Virus record (IMG/VR): IMGVR_UViG_3300047472_000033
Span: 1 to 56,249 of that record
Source: a virus
Length of the DNA: 56,249 nt
Reading direction: 5' to 3' (one strand)
Every line of letters begins with the position of its first letter. Positions within the stretch are counted from its first letter, which is position 1. The notes beneath the pieces are model-generated. The model was not told where the DNA came from and ran no database searches. It was given only the letters and a program-made list of their open reading frames with translations. The translations under genes were made by a program, and so were the position numbers. Shown here one piece after another: positions 44,707 through 53,268 of this stretch.

Positions 44707-44721
44707 AAGGGAGGGTAGACG

Positions 44722-46464
44722 ATGGCTCTGTCGAACACAGCAACTCCGACTTATTACGGTCGGTTTCGTGAAGCGGTGATTCGTGGCGAGATACCCGTCA
44801 ATCGGGAAATCTCACTGGAGATGAACCGTATCGACGCACTCATCGCCAACCCGAACATCTATTACGATCCCGATCCGGTGGAAGGGTTTGTTCTTTATTG
44901 TGAGAGCGAACTAACCCTGACCGACGGAAGTGATCTTCACCTCCTCGATACCTTTAAGTTGTGGGCCGAGCAGATTTTCTGCTGGTACTACTTCGTCAAT
45001 AGAAGCGTCTATGAGCCTCTTCCAGACAATCGGGGAGGTATTTACGTAGACAAGGTGATCAAGAAGCGCCTAACTACGAAGCAGTATCTCATCGTGGCAC
45101 GAGGTTCAGCCAAGTCGCTGTATGAGTCATGTCTGCAGAGTTATTTCCTAAACGTAGACACCTCAACCACCCACCAGATCACGACAGCCCCCACCATGAA
45201 GCAGGCCGAAGAGGTGATGTCACCCATTCGTACTGCGATCACTAGAAGTCGTGGACCTCTGTTTGCATTTTTGACAGAAGGATCACTTCAGAACACAACT
45301 GGGTCAAGAGCGAACAGAGTTAAGCTCGCTGCGACCAAGAAGGGTGTCGAAAACTTCCTCACAGGATCGATGCTCGAAGTCCGACCGATGACAATCAACA
45401 AGCTTCAGGGTCTAAGGACCAAGGTTGCCACGGTCGACGAGTGGTTGTCTGGTGATCTACGTGAGGATGTTATTGGTGCCATCGAACAGGGTGCCTCGAA
45501 GCTCGATGACTACCTTATTGTAGCCGTTAGCTCAGAGGGAACTGTTCGTAACGGCAGCGGTGACACCATCAAGCTTGAGCTTGCCGACATTCTCAAGGGT
45601 AAGTACCAGGCGCCCCATATCTCGATCTGGCACTACAAGCTAGACGAGTTGGAAGAAGTCGCCAATCCGGCGATGTGGCCAAAAGCAAACCCCAACCTCG
45701 GGAAGACCGTCACCTATGACGTATACCAACTCGATGTTGAACGCGCCGAGAAAGCCCCAGCTGCTAGGAACGACATCCTGGCAAAGCGCTTTGGAATCCC
45801 GATGGAGGGCTACACGTACTTCTTTACGTACGAGGAAACTCTCCCTCACCCTCGGTCGTGGTTCGATGGCATGCCTTGTGCTCTCGGTGCAGACCTTTCC
45901 CAGGGTGATGACTTCTGTGCTTTCACATTCCTCTTCCCACTGCAGGAAGGGTTTGGAGTAAAGACCAGGAGCTACATCACTTCGTTGACTTTGTCCAAGC
46001 TTCCAGGAGCTATGCGTCATAAGTACGACGACTTCATCAATGAAGGAAGCCTTCATGTACTCGAGGGAACAATCCTCGACATGATGGAGGTCTATGAGGA
46101 CCTGGATGAATTCATCCAGCACTCTAACTATGATGTGCGCGCATTTGGTTTCGACCCTTACAACGCTAAGGAGTTCGTAGCCCGCTGGGAAGCGGAGAAC
46201 GGGCCATACGGCATCGAGAAGGTTATTCAGGGGGCGCGAACAGAGTCTGTCCCGCTTGGGGAACTCAAGGCTCTGAGTGGTGCACGATTGCTCTACTTTG
46301 ATCAAGCGTTGATGACATTCGCGATGGGTAATGCCATCACGATGGAAGACACAAACGGCAACCGAAAGCTTCTCAAGAAGCGACAGGACGCCAAGATCGA
46401 CAATGTAGCTGCCATGATGGACGCATTTATTGCGTTCAAACTCAACAAGGAGGCGTTTGGGTGA
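44722..46464 (+). CDS. terL: Terminase large subunit
   Basis: 580 residues. ATPase: Walker A-like VARGSAKS near 125 (deviant), Walker B VATVDEW near 234, with a preceding TAPTMKQAEEV Q-like helix. Nuclease domain: GADLSQGDDFCAF near 390 (first catalytic Asp), GFDPYNAKEF near 478, and DAKIDNVAAMMDA near the end (third Asp). This is the HK97-type Terminase_1 pattern. It cuts concatemers and pumps DNA into procapsids. Flanked on both sides by HYGVKGM-tagged genes. Confidence 0.95.
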   Translation: MALSNTATPTYYGRFREAVIRGEIPVNREISLEMNRIDALIANPNIYYDPDPVEGFVLYCESELTLTDGSDLHLLDTFKLWAEQIFCWYYFVNRSVYEPLPDNRGGIYVDKVIKKRLTTKQYLIVARGSAKSLYESCLQSYFLNVDTSTTHQITTAPTMKQAEEVMSPIRTAITRSRGPLFAFLTEGSLQNTTGSRANRVKLAATKKGVENFLTGSMLEVRPMTINKLQGLRTKVATVDEWLSGDLREDVIGAIEQGASKLDDYLIVAVSSEGTVRNGSGDTIKLELADILKGKYQAPHISIWHYKLDELEEVANPAMWPKANPNLGKTVTYDVYQLDVERAEKAPAARNDILAKRFGIPMEGYTYFFTYEETLPHPRSWFDGMPCALGADLSQGDDFCAFTFLFPLQEGFGVKTRSYITSLTLSKLPGAMRHKYDDFINEGSLHVLEGTILDMMEVYEDLDEFIQHSNYDVRAFGFDPYNAKEFVARWEAENGPYGIEKVIQGARTESVPLGELKALSGARLLYFDQALMTFAMGNAITMEDTNGNRKLLKKRQDAKIDNVAAMMDAFIAFKLNKEAFG

Positions 46465-46476
46465 GGAGGTTTAGTA

Positions 46477-46842
46477 ATGGCCCACATCATCGCTGACAAC
46501 ACCGAGATCTTCCACTATGGCGTCAAGGGTATGCACTGGGGAGTTCGGAGAGAAGAGAAAGCCGCCCAGAAGAATGCTCGTAGAGTCGCCAAGGGCGGTG
46601 AACTCGTTCGAAAGGCCCAGTCCAAGGGAATCAAGAACCCAGCAGCTGCTATCGCTCTGCGTGGAGCTGGTGAGGTAGGCGTTATCCTCTTCACCGGAAC
46701 CAAGATCTCCAACGCCATATCCAACCAGAACGCCAGGAACGGGGCTCACATCGTCAAACTCGCCCTCGCTGGCAAGGTTGGAGCGACTCGTATCGGAGAA
46801 ATCCGGGCGGTCAACGCATACAACAAGCAGAACGCGGGGTAG
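46477..46842 (+). CDS. Tag-bearing virion-module protein 2 (HYGVKGMHWGV)
   Basis: 121 residues. Residues about 13-25 carry FHYGVKGMHWGVRREEK. The body is basic with two hydrophobic stretches (AAIALRGAGEVGVILFTGTK, VKLALAGKVGATRIGE), which suggests a membrane-interacting or DNA-associated internal virion protein. GAGGAGG ribosome site. Function unknown. Confidence 0.62.
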   Translation: MAHIIADNTEIFHYGVKGMHWGVRREEKAAQKNARRVAKGGELVRKAQSKGIKNPAAAIALRGAGEVGVILFTGTKISNAISNQNARNGAHIVKLALAGKVGATRIGEIRAVNAYNKQNAG

Positions 46843-46845
46843 ACG

Positions 46846-47547
46846 GTGTCAAGCACCGACCTGACCCACCATGGCATCAAAGGGATGCATTGGGGAGTCC
46901 GTAAGGACGAACAAGTATCTGGTCGATTCGCAGGTCCCGGACCCGAAGTAGACGCGGCCCTTCACGAGTCCACGAAAGTAGCCGCTACAAAAGTGGCTGC
47001 TCTGATCGGTGACCGGTACGATTTTCGTATCCGGAAAGTCATTGCCATGGGACCCGGTCATCCTGAGTATGAAGCAGGAACCATGGGTTTCGTCCAGAAC
47101 ACCGGCAAACAAAAGGCCGAAGGCGAAATTCTCGTAACCGTGGATGATACTCGTCCTGCTCTGAAGAAGTGCGAGAAGGTGAAGTGGGTCGGTAAAGGCT
47201 GCGGAACTACCGAAGCTTTTCTCACCCACGAAGCTGGTCATGCCATCTTCCATTCTCGTGAGTACTACAAAAAAGACGGAACAATTGGTGGCGGGAACAT
47301 CGAGGCCCGTATGAAGGCCATGCAGGCCGCCTTTGATCAGTCTGAAAAAGACGGTATACCGGAAAGAAAGTTCATGTCCTCGATCTCGGGTTATGCGCGC
47401 CATGGTGCGAATAAAGAAGAAGTCGAAGCTGAACTGTTTTCTCAATACCACTGGGGTACGAATCCCCCGGAGTTCGTAAAGGTGTGGGGTCAAACCCTCC
47501 ACAATGAGTTGGGTATTGATGGTACTCCATTCAAAGAGAGGGGGTAA
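46846..47547 (+). CDS. Tag-bearing zincin-like metalloprotease (HHGIKGMHWGV + HEAGH)
   Basis: 233 residues from GTG 46846. LTHHGIKGMHWGV at 6-18 is the shared tag. A central domain contains LTHEAGHAIFH (zinc motif HEAGH, residues 128-132) and, about 70 residues later, SGYARHGANKEEVEAELFSQYHW, where E in a GANxEExxAE context is the usual third ligand of zincins. A tagged protease in this position could process virion proteins or be injected to act on the host. Activity and targets are inferred. Confidence 0.68.
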   Translation: MSSTDLTHHGIKGMHWGVRKDEQVSGRFAGPGPEVDAALHESTKVAATKVAALIGDRYDFRIRKVIAMGPGHPEYEAGTMGFVQNTGKQKAEGEILVTVDDTRPALKKCEKVKWVGKGCGTTEAFLTHEAGHAIFHSREYYKKDGTIGGGNIEARMKAMQAAFDQSEKDGIPERKFMSSISGYARHGANKEEVEAELFSQYHWGTNPPEFVKVWGQTLHNELGIDGTPFKERG

Positions 47548-47549
47548 CC

Positions 47550-48122
47550 ATGTACAAGACACCAGGTTTTGTCACGCCGTTCTCATATTCTTCGGAGGAA
47601 GAACTCGATGCAGATCTCAAACGACGTGGTGAAGCTTCTGGATCCACGCCGTTCGAAGTTTCCTATTCCGAAGGAAAGGGAATCAAGCACCACGGTGTCA
47701 AGGGCATGCACTGGGGAGTTCGAAAGAACACTCCTACCAATGCCAACTACGCCAAGTCTCAGCAGAGATACGACCGTAACAACGTCGGCAAGGGCGGCGT
47801 CAAGCGCATCAACAGGCGCATGAACAAGGGCATGGACATCAAGTCCGCCCGTAAGGCTGAGTTCACCTTCCGAGGTAGGCGAGCCTCCGCTCTTGTTGCC
47901 TCTGCTGCAATCGCCAAGATGGCTTACATGTACGGACCTACGATCAAGACCATCCTTCAGATGGTCGGCGGAGTAGCAGCCCAGTCGGTAGCCAAGCGAG
48001 CTGAAACGAACCGTGGTCGAGCCGCTGCGGCAAATGCCAGAGGGATCCCGAGGATGGGTTCTTCCGGTCCGAGCTATGCCAAGAAGAAGCGTAGCGGAGC
48101 CTACAACATCTCGTCGATCTAG
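47550..48122 (+). CDS. Tag-bearing virion-module protein 4 (HHGVKGMHWGV)
   Basis: 190 residues. A 48-residue lead (MYKTPGFVTPFSYSSEEELD onward) precedes the tag KHHGVKGMHWGVRKNTP at about 50. The rest is very basic (RRMNKGMDIKSARKAEFTFR) with one hydrophobic stretch (MAYMYGPTIKTILQMVGGVA). Likely DNA-bound in the head. Function unknown. Confidence 0.62.
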   Translation: MYKTPGFVTPFSYSSEEELDADLKRRGEASGSTPFEVSYSEGKGIKHHGVKGMHWGVRKNTPTNANYAKSQQRYDRNNVGKGGVKRINRRMNKGMDIKSARKAEFTFRGRRASALVASAAIAKMAYMYGPTIKTILQMVGGVAAQSVAKRAETNRGRAAAANARGIPRMGSSGPSYAKKKRSGAYNISSI

Positions 48123-48145
48123 CCCCCGGAGGGAGGCTACTCAAG

Positions 48146-48700
48146 TTGTACACAGTCAAGGGAACGCCGCCCTCTAGTGATCTCACACACTATGGTGTCA
48201 AAGGGATGCACTGGGGCGTTCGTCGCGATGGTCCTGAAGGCGTACCTGGTAGAACCAACCGAGAAGCCAAGAAGGATGCCAAGGAATTCGCTCGAGCCAA
48301 GCAGTTCTATGGTGAAGGCGCCGGCACCCGACGCAAGCTGATCAAGGCCACAGTCGAGGGTAAGAGTCGACGGAGTCCTTACTACAAGAAGGCCTTCGAC
48401 CACCACCTCGAAAGGCAGGACACATCCAAGCACGCCGCCAAGGCTCAGAGCGAGCGTAAGCGGAAGAACATCAAGAAGAGCACCGGTCGAGGAATTCGTG
48501 GAACTCGCCACATCCTCAACGGTAATTCTCAGTACGCCTCTGCAGTAACAGCCATTGCAGTCGGTGGGGCTTTGTACGCTCACAAGACCGGTATTGACAA
48601 GATCGTGTTCAATGCCGGAAAGACTGCAGTCAAGAAGCTCCGAGACCCCAATGGGATCAAGCGAGCTCAGGATCTGCTCAAGGGCATGGGAATCGGCTGA
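48146..48700 (+). CDS. Tag-bearing virion-module protein 5 (HYGVKGMHWGV)
   Basis: 184 residues from a TTG start, supported by a strong GGAGGGAGG site. DLTHYGVKGMHWGVRRDG at about 12-29, then a Lys/Arg-rich body (NREAKKDAKEFARAKQFYGE, KRKNIKKSTGRGIRG) and a hydrophobic segment (YASAVTAIAVGGALYAHK). The TTG start may keep its dose low. Function unknown. Confidence 0.62.
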   Translation: MYTVKGTPPSSDLTHYGVKGMHWGVRRDGPEGVPGRTNREAKKDAKEFARAKQFYGEGAGTRRKLIKATVEGKSRRSPYYKKAFDHHLERQDTSKHAAKAQSERKRKNIKKSTGRGIRGTRHILNGNSQYASAVTAIAVGGALYAHKTGIDKIVFNAGKTAVKKLRDPNGIKRAQDLLKGMGIG

Positions 48701-48712
48701 CCAAGTCCAAAC

Positions 48713-48732
48713 CGTCAAAATGAGAGGAGGTG
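48713..48732 (+). promoter_or_regulatory. Late leader CGTCAAAATGAGAGGAGGTG, copy before portal gene
   Basis: Twenty-base identity with 43830-43849. The ATG of the portal follows five bases after it. Confidence 0.6.
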
Positions 48733-48736
48733 ACAC

Positions 48737-50083
48737 ATGGCAGGTTTGCTATCAAGAGTAGCCGGAACCTTGGCGCATAGTTGGAATCTGTTCAAGGACC
48801 AAAACTACCTGAATGGGCTGCACTCCCATGATCAGGGATCAGGCTTCTCTTCAATGCCCCACAGGAGTCGGTCCTACTATTCGACTGAGCGATCGATCAT
48901 ATCATCGATCCACACTCGGATGAGTATCGACGTCGCGGCAATCGACATTCGACACGTTCGGCTGGACGAGCAGGGCCGCTATCTTGAGGACATGGGCAGC
49001 AGTCTTCAGGACTGTCTGACGGTCGAAGCAAACCTCGACCAGGGAGCTCGGCAATTTCGTCAGGACATAGTGATGACGCTCTTCGAAAGGGGGCACGCCG
49101 CTATCGTCCCTGTCGATACCGATATCGATCCCTCGGAATCGGCCGGGTACATCATCCAATCGATGCGAGTGGGACACGTGGTCGGCTGGTTCCCCCGGCA
49201 TGTTCGGGTGAGTCTATACGACGACAGAACCGGTCAGCGCAAGGAAGCAACCGTTCCGAAGTCGATGTGTGCCATCGTCGAGAACCCGCTTTACTCGGTG
49301 ATGAACGAGCCGAATTCGACTCACAAGAGGCTTATTCACAAGCTCAACATGCTGGACACTATGGACGAGCAAACCAGTTCCGGTAAGCTCGACATGGTCA
49401 TTCAGCTTCCTTACGTTGTCAAGTCTGAAGCCCGCCGGCAGCAGGCCGAACAGCGTCGTAAGGATCTCGAATTCCAGCTGAAGGGCAGTCAGTACGGCAT
49501 TGCCTACACCGATGGAACCGAGAAGATCACCCAGCTCAACCGTCCGGTAGAGAACAACCTGCTCAAGCAGATCGAATACCTGACGGACCAGTTGTACGTA
49601 CAGCTGGGGCTGACCCCTGAAGTAATGAACGGCACGGCTGACGAAAAGGCCATGCTGAACTACTTCAACCGAACGGTCGAACCAATCGTTCAGGCGATAT
49701 CTGAAGCCATGAAGCGCACCTTCCTGACCAAGACGGCCAGGACTCAAAGGCAGTCGATCATGTACTTCCGCGACCCGTTCAAGCTTGTTCCGATGGAACA
49801 GCTCGCCGAAATCGTTGACAAGTTCACTCGGAACGAGGTTCTCTCCTCGAATGAAATCCGAGCAGCGATCGGTATCAGGCCCTCGAAGGACCCGAAGGCT
49901 GATCAGCTCGTCAACAGCAACATGCCACAACCACCCCCTACTGATGGTGGGGACGTCAGCGCACCGATGGATGATGGATCGGACCTGGCATCGGATGGCG
50001 GTGACGCTATCCAGAGTGGTCTTGATGATCTAAACGGAATCGTTGATTCGATCTTTGCAGATCTTGGCATCGAAGATGGATGA
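48737..50083 (+). CDS. Portal protein
   Basis: 448 residues. SGFSSMPHRSRSYYSTERSI, then a DVAAIDIRHVRLDEQGRYLE beta region, the long clip/stem helices (QQAEQRRKDLEFQL), the motif QLGLTPEVMNGTADEKAMLN and a C-terminal crown helix, as in HK97/SPP1-type portals. The last about 45 residues are acidic and Asp/Gly-rich. The 3' end overlaps the next gene by eight bases. Confidence 0.9.
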   Translation: MAGLLSRVAGTLAHSWNLFKDQNYLNGLHSHDQGSGFSSMPHRSRSYYSTERSIISSIHTRMSIDVAAIDIRHVRLDEQGRYLEDMGSSLQDCLTVEANLDQGARQFRQDIVMTLFERGHAAIVPVDTDIDPSESAGYIIQSMRVGHVVGWFPRHVRVSLYDDRTGQRKEATVPKSMCAIVENPLYSVMNEPNSTHKRLIHKLNMLDTMDEQTSSGKLDMVIQLPYVVKSEARRQQAEQRRKDLEFQLKGSQYGIAYTDGTEKITQLNRPVENNLLKQIEYLTDQLYVQLGLTPEVMNGTADEKAMLNYFNRTVEPIVQAISEAMKRTFLTKTARTQRQSIMYFRDPFKLVPMEQLAEIVDKFTRNEVLSSNEIRAAIGIRPSKDPKADQLVNSNMPQPPPTDGGDVSAPMDDGSDLASDGGDAIQSGLDDLNGIVDSIFADLGIEDG

Positions 50084-50600
50084 GGAATTCCTCTTTCATG
50101 ACTACGACGCTGCCAAGCGACGTGAGTACTACCTGAAGAATCGTAAACTGAAGGGCCGTAAGCACGGTTCCCCTCAGATAGCGACCCACCCAAAGAAGAC
50201 GAGAGCACAGCTAAGCCAAGAGCATCAGAAGAGGCTCGAAGCTCAGGTAGGCCAACTCAAGGCTCGCCTGGAGAAGCTCAAGGCTGCTTTGGAACTTCTG
50301 GTCAAGCAAGCTAAGGCCCGGAGCGGGGTCAAGGACACTACCTCTAAAGCAAAAGCCGCTGAACGGAAAGCCAAGGCTACCCCGACTACGGCCGCGCAGA
50401 AGAAGGCAGATTCCAAACCTCGCCATTTGACGGCTGCTCAGAAGCTCGCTGAAGAGAAGGCCCAGGCAAAGTACCGGAGTAAGAACGAACAGCTCTCAGT
50501 TGAGGTCAAATCTCTGACCGACAAGATCAAGACTATTCAAGAGCGCATCGCAAAGATGAAGAAGTCCGGCTCTCTCGGAGCCAGGGACACCAAACATTAG
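50076..50600 (+). CDS. Basic coiled-coil protein (scaffold- or head-associated)
   Basis: 174 residues from ATG 50076, overlapping the portal stop; the longer reading from 50043 lies in the portal gene. The start MDEEFLFHDYDAAKRREYYL with KNRKLKGRKHG is a short motif I have seen on head-module proteins of other phages and may be a second tag type. The rest is Lys/Ala/Gln-rich coiled coil (LEAQVGQLKARLEKLKAALE). Position between portal and protease-capsid suggests scaffold or internal DNA-binding protein. Confidence 0.55.
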   Translation: MDEEFLFHDYDAAKRREYYLKNRKLKGRKHGSPQIATHPKKTRAQLSQEHQKRLEAQVGQLKARLEKLKAALELLVKQAKARSGVKDTTSKAKAAERKAKATPTTAAQKKADSKPRHLTAAQKLAEEKAQAKYRSKNEQLSVEVKSLTDKIKTIQERIAKMKKSGSLGARDTKH

Positions 50601-50621
50601 TAGGGAAGGAGAACCGTCAAA

Positions 50622-52628
50622 ATGGCAGTAAAGGAAGCTGACTTCGGCGGCTGGGCCACCAAGGTGGGTCTCAAGTGCACCGATGGTCGGACCATCATGC
50701 GCGGTGCTTTCCAGCACATGGACCAGCAGCAGGTCCCGCTCGTCTACCAGCACGGGCACAACGACATCAAGAACGTTCTCGGCCACGCCATCCTCGAGCA
50801 CCACGACGAGGGTGTCTACGCCTACGCGTTCTTCAACGAGACGCCGCAGGGCCAGAACGCCAAGGCCATGGTCAAGCACCGTGACCTCAAGCACCTGTCC
50901 ATCTACGCCAACAACCTGACCGAGACGAACAAGAACGTCACCCACGGCAACATCCGTGAGGTCAGTCTCGTTCTCGCCGGCGCCAATCCCGGCGCTGTGA
51001 TCGACTTCGTCAACATTCGTCACGGTGACGGCTCCCTCAGCGAGCTGGAAGACGAGGCGGTTATCCACACCGGACTCGAGCTCGACCACGCTCTCGACGC
51101 GGATGACGATGACCTCGAGCACTCCGACGAGACGGACGACGACCTCGAGCACGCCGACGGTCAGGACATGTCGGTCCAGGACGTCATCGACGGCATGACC
51201 GAAGAGCAGAAGAACGTCATGTACTACGTGGTCGGCACCGCCGTCGACAACGCCCTGGCAGAAGCCCAGCACTCCGACGACCAGCCCGGTTCGGGCACCA
51301 TCACCCACCAGGAAGGAGCCGACAGCATGTCGCGCAACGTGTTCGACCAGGACCAGGCCAACGAGGCCGAGAAGAAGCACGAGCTGACCCACGACGCCAT
51401 GAAGGGCATCTTCGCCGACGCCGTCAAGCGCGGCTCTCTGAAGGCAGCGGTCGAGGCCTACGCCCAGGAGCACCTCGAGCACGGCATCACCAACATCGAC
51501 GTGCTGTTCCCGGACGCCAAGGCGGCCACGGGTGCCATCGAGCTGGACAAGCGCCGCACCGAGTGGGTCTCGAACGTCCTCAACGGCACCCGCCACACCC
51601 CGTTCTCCCGGATCAAGACCTTCACGGCTGACCTGACCCAGGACGAGGCCCGCGCCAAGGGCTACATCAAGGCCCAGTACAAGCTGGAAGAGTGGTTCGG
51701 CGTCACCAAGCGCACCACCGGCCCGACCACGATCTACAAGAAGCAGAAGCTCGACCGTGACGACATGCTCGACATCACGGACTTCGACATCGTCGCCTTC
51801 CTCAACGCCGAGATGCGTCTCATGCTGGAGGAGGAGGCCGCCCGCGCGATCCTCATCGGTGACGGTCGTCAGATCACCGACGCGGACAAGGTCAAGGACC
51901 CGATGGGTGCCTCGAGCGGCGACGGCGTCCGTTCGATCCTGAACGACCACGAGCTCTTCGTCACCACGCTGCTCGTGAACGTCGACGACGCCAACTCCAC
52001 CTACGACGAGGTCGTGGACGCCGTCATGGACGGCATGGAGTTCTACAAGGGCACCGGCACGCCGACCTTCTACACCACCATCCCGCAGCTCAACAAGTTC
52101 CTGAAGGCCAAGGACCTCCAGGGCCGGCGTCTCTACGCCAACAAGGGTGAGGTCGCCGACGCGCTGGGCGTCAAGGACATCGTCACCGTCGAGCCGATGA
52201 AGCAGATCACGGACCTCGTGGGCATCATCGTCAACCTGGACGACTACAACGTCGGTACGGACCAGGGCGGAGAGATCAACCTCTTCGACTTCTTCGACAT
52301 CGACTACAACCAGCAGAAGTACCTGATGGAGACCCGCATGTCGGGCGCTCTCGTCCGGCCGAAGGCTGCTCTGGTCATCCGCAAGACCGCTGCGGCCAAC
52401 GTCCTCGTCACCCCGACCAAGCCGACGTTCGTAGCGGCCACGGGTGTTGTCACGATCCCGACCGTCACCGGCGTGGTCTACAAGGGCAACGATGGCACGA
52501 CCACCCTGACCGCTGGCGCGCAGACCGCCCTCGCGTCCGGTGCGTCGACCACTGTCTACGCTGTCGCGGCGGCCGGCTACTACTTCGCCGACAACCAGAG
52601 CGACTCCTGGATCTTCAAGCGTCCGTAA
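50622..52628 (+). CDS. Capsid maturation protease fused to major capsid protein, with C-terminal decoration domain
   Basis: 668 residues. Residues about 1-130 are an HK97-type prohead protease (YQHGHND near 42-48, LKHLSIYAN near 89-97 with the likely nucleophile S93, REVSLVLAGANPGA near 112). About 135-235 is a very acidic linker, a probable scaffold/delta region with an internal ATG at 51327. About 236-597 is the HK97-fold capsid (NGTRHTPFSRIKTFTADLTQ and MLDITDFDIVAFLNAEMRLM). About 598-668 is an Ig-like end also present on the tail tube at 53269. Very GC-rich codons suggest high expression. The mature capsid should be released by self-cleavage. Confidence 0.88.
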   Translation: MAVKEADFGGWATKVGLKCTDGRTIMRGAFQHMDQQQVPLVYQHGHNDIKNVLGHAILEHHDEGVYAYAFFNETPQGQNAKAMVKHRDLKHLSIYANNLTETNKNVTHGNIREVSLVLAGANPGAVIDFVNIRHGDGSLSELEDEAVIHTGLELDHALDADDDDLEHSDETDDDLEHADGQDMSVQDVIDGMTEEQKNVMYYVVGTAVDNALAEAQHSDDQPGSGTITHQEGADSMSRNVFDQDQANEAEKKHELTHDAMKGIFADAVKRGSLKAAVEAYAQEHLEHGITNIDVLFPDAKAATGAIELDKRRTEWVSNVLNGTRHTPFSRIKTFTADLTQDEARAKGYIKAQYKLEEWFGVTKRTTGPTTIYKKQKLDRDDMLDITDFDIVAFLNAEMRLMLEEEAARAILIGDGRQITDADKVKDPMGASSGDGVRSILNDHELFVTTLLVNVDDANSTYDEVVDAVMDGMEFYKGTGTPTFYTTIPQLNKFLKAKDLQGRRLYANKGEVADALGVKDIVTVEPMKQITDLVGIIVNLDDYNVGTDQGGEINLFDFFDIDYNQQKYLMETRMSGALVRPKAALVIRKTAAANVLVTPTKPTFVAATGVVTIPTVTGVVYKGNDGTTTLTAGAQTALASGASTTVYAVAAAGYYFADNQSDSWIFKRP

Positions 52629-52642
52629 GGACAATCGTCAAA

Positions 52643-52966
52643 ATGACACGATTCTCTGGAAAGGTGGGGTACGGCACATCTGTTGAAACGAAGCCCGGTG
52701 TATGGGACGACGTGATTACCGAGTTTACTTACTACGGTGATGTCATCCGAAACACTATGCAGCTTCGTGAGGGAGAAAGCGTAAATGGCGATCTCTCTGT
52801 GAGTAACTCAATCAGCATTGTCGCTGATGCATATGCTCGGGCGAATTTCGTCTCGATCAAGTATGTGATGTGGATGGGGGTGGCGTGGACGATTTCCAAT
52901 GTCGAAGAGCGTCACCCCCGTCTAATTCTGGCGCTGGGGAGTGTCTACAATGGCCCAAAGGCTTGA
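52643..52966 (+). CDS. Head closure/head-tail joining protein
   Basis: 107 residues. The fold pattern (KPGVWDDVITEFTYYGDVIR, then LSVSNSISIVADAYARANFV, IKYVMWMGVAWTISNVEERH) matches small head-completion proteins. The start codon is embedded in a CGTCAAAATG motif. Overlaps the next gene by 17 bases. Confidence 0.7.
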   Translation: MTRFSGKVGYGTSVETKPGVWDDVITEFTYYGDVIRNTMQLREGESVNGDLSVSNSISIVADAYARANFVSIKYVMWMGVAWTISNVEERHPRLILALGSVYNGPKA

Positions 52967-53255
52967 TCTCCAGACACTCCTAGAGGGGGTGCTGGGAAGC
53001 CGTAACGTGTATTTCCAGCCCCCTACCGGCCTCCAAATTCAGTATCCATGCATTGTGTATCAACGTGACAACGCAATCACTGAGTTTGCCTCCAACAAGC
53101 CGTACGCCCATACCAAGCGGTACCAGGTGACGGTCATCGATTTGGATCCCGACAGCGAGATCCCCGATAAAGTCGCAGCTCTGCCAATGTGTGAACGAAA
53201 CAGGTTCTTCGTGGCAGACAAGCTCAACCACGACGTCTTCAATCTTTACTTCTGA
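52950..53255 (+). CDS. Tail terminator/neck protein
   Basis: 101 residues from ATG 52950 with GGGGAG upstream (a GTG nine bases earlier is possible). LQTLLEGVLGSRNVYFQPPT, PCIVYQRDNA and KRYQVTVIDLDPDSEIPDKV fit the gpU-like tail terminator family (a beta sheet with a YQVTVID strand). Its place between head closure and major tail tube agrees. Confidence 0.72.
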   Translation: MAQRLDLQTLLEGVLGSRNVYFQPPTGLQIQYPCIVYQRDNAITEFASNKPYAHTKRYQVTVIDLDPDSEIPDKVAALPMCERNRFFVADKLNHDVFNLYF

Positions 53256-53268
53256 AAGGGAGTATTCC

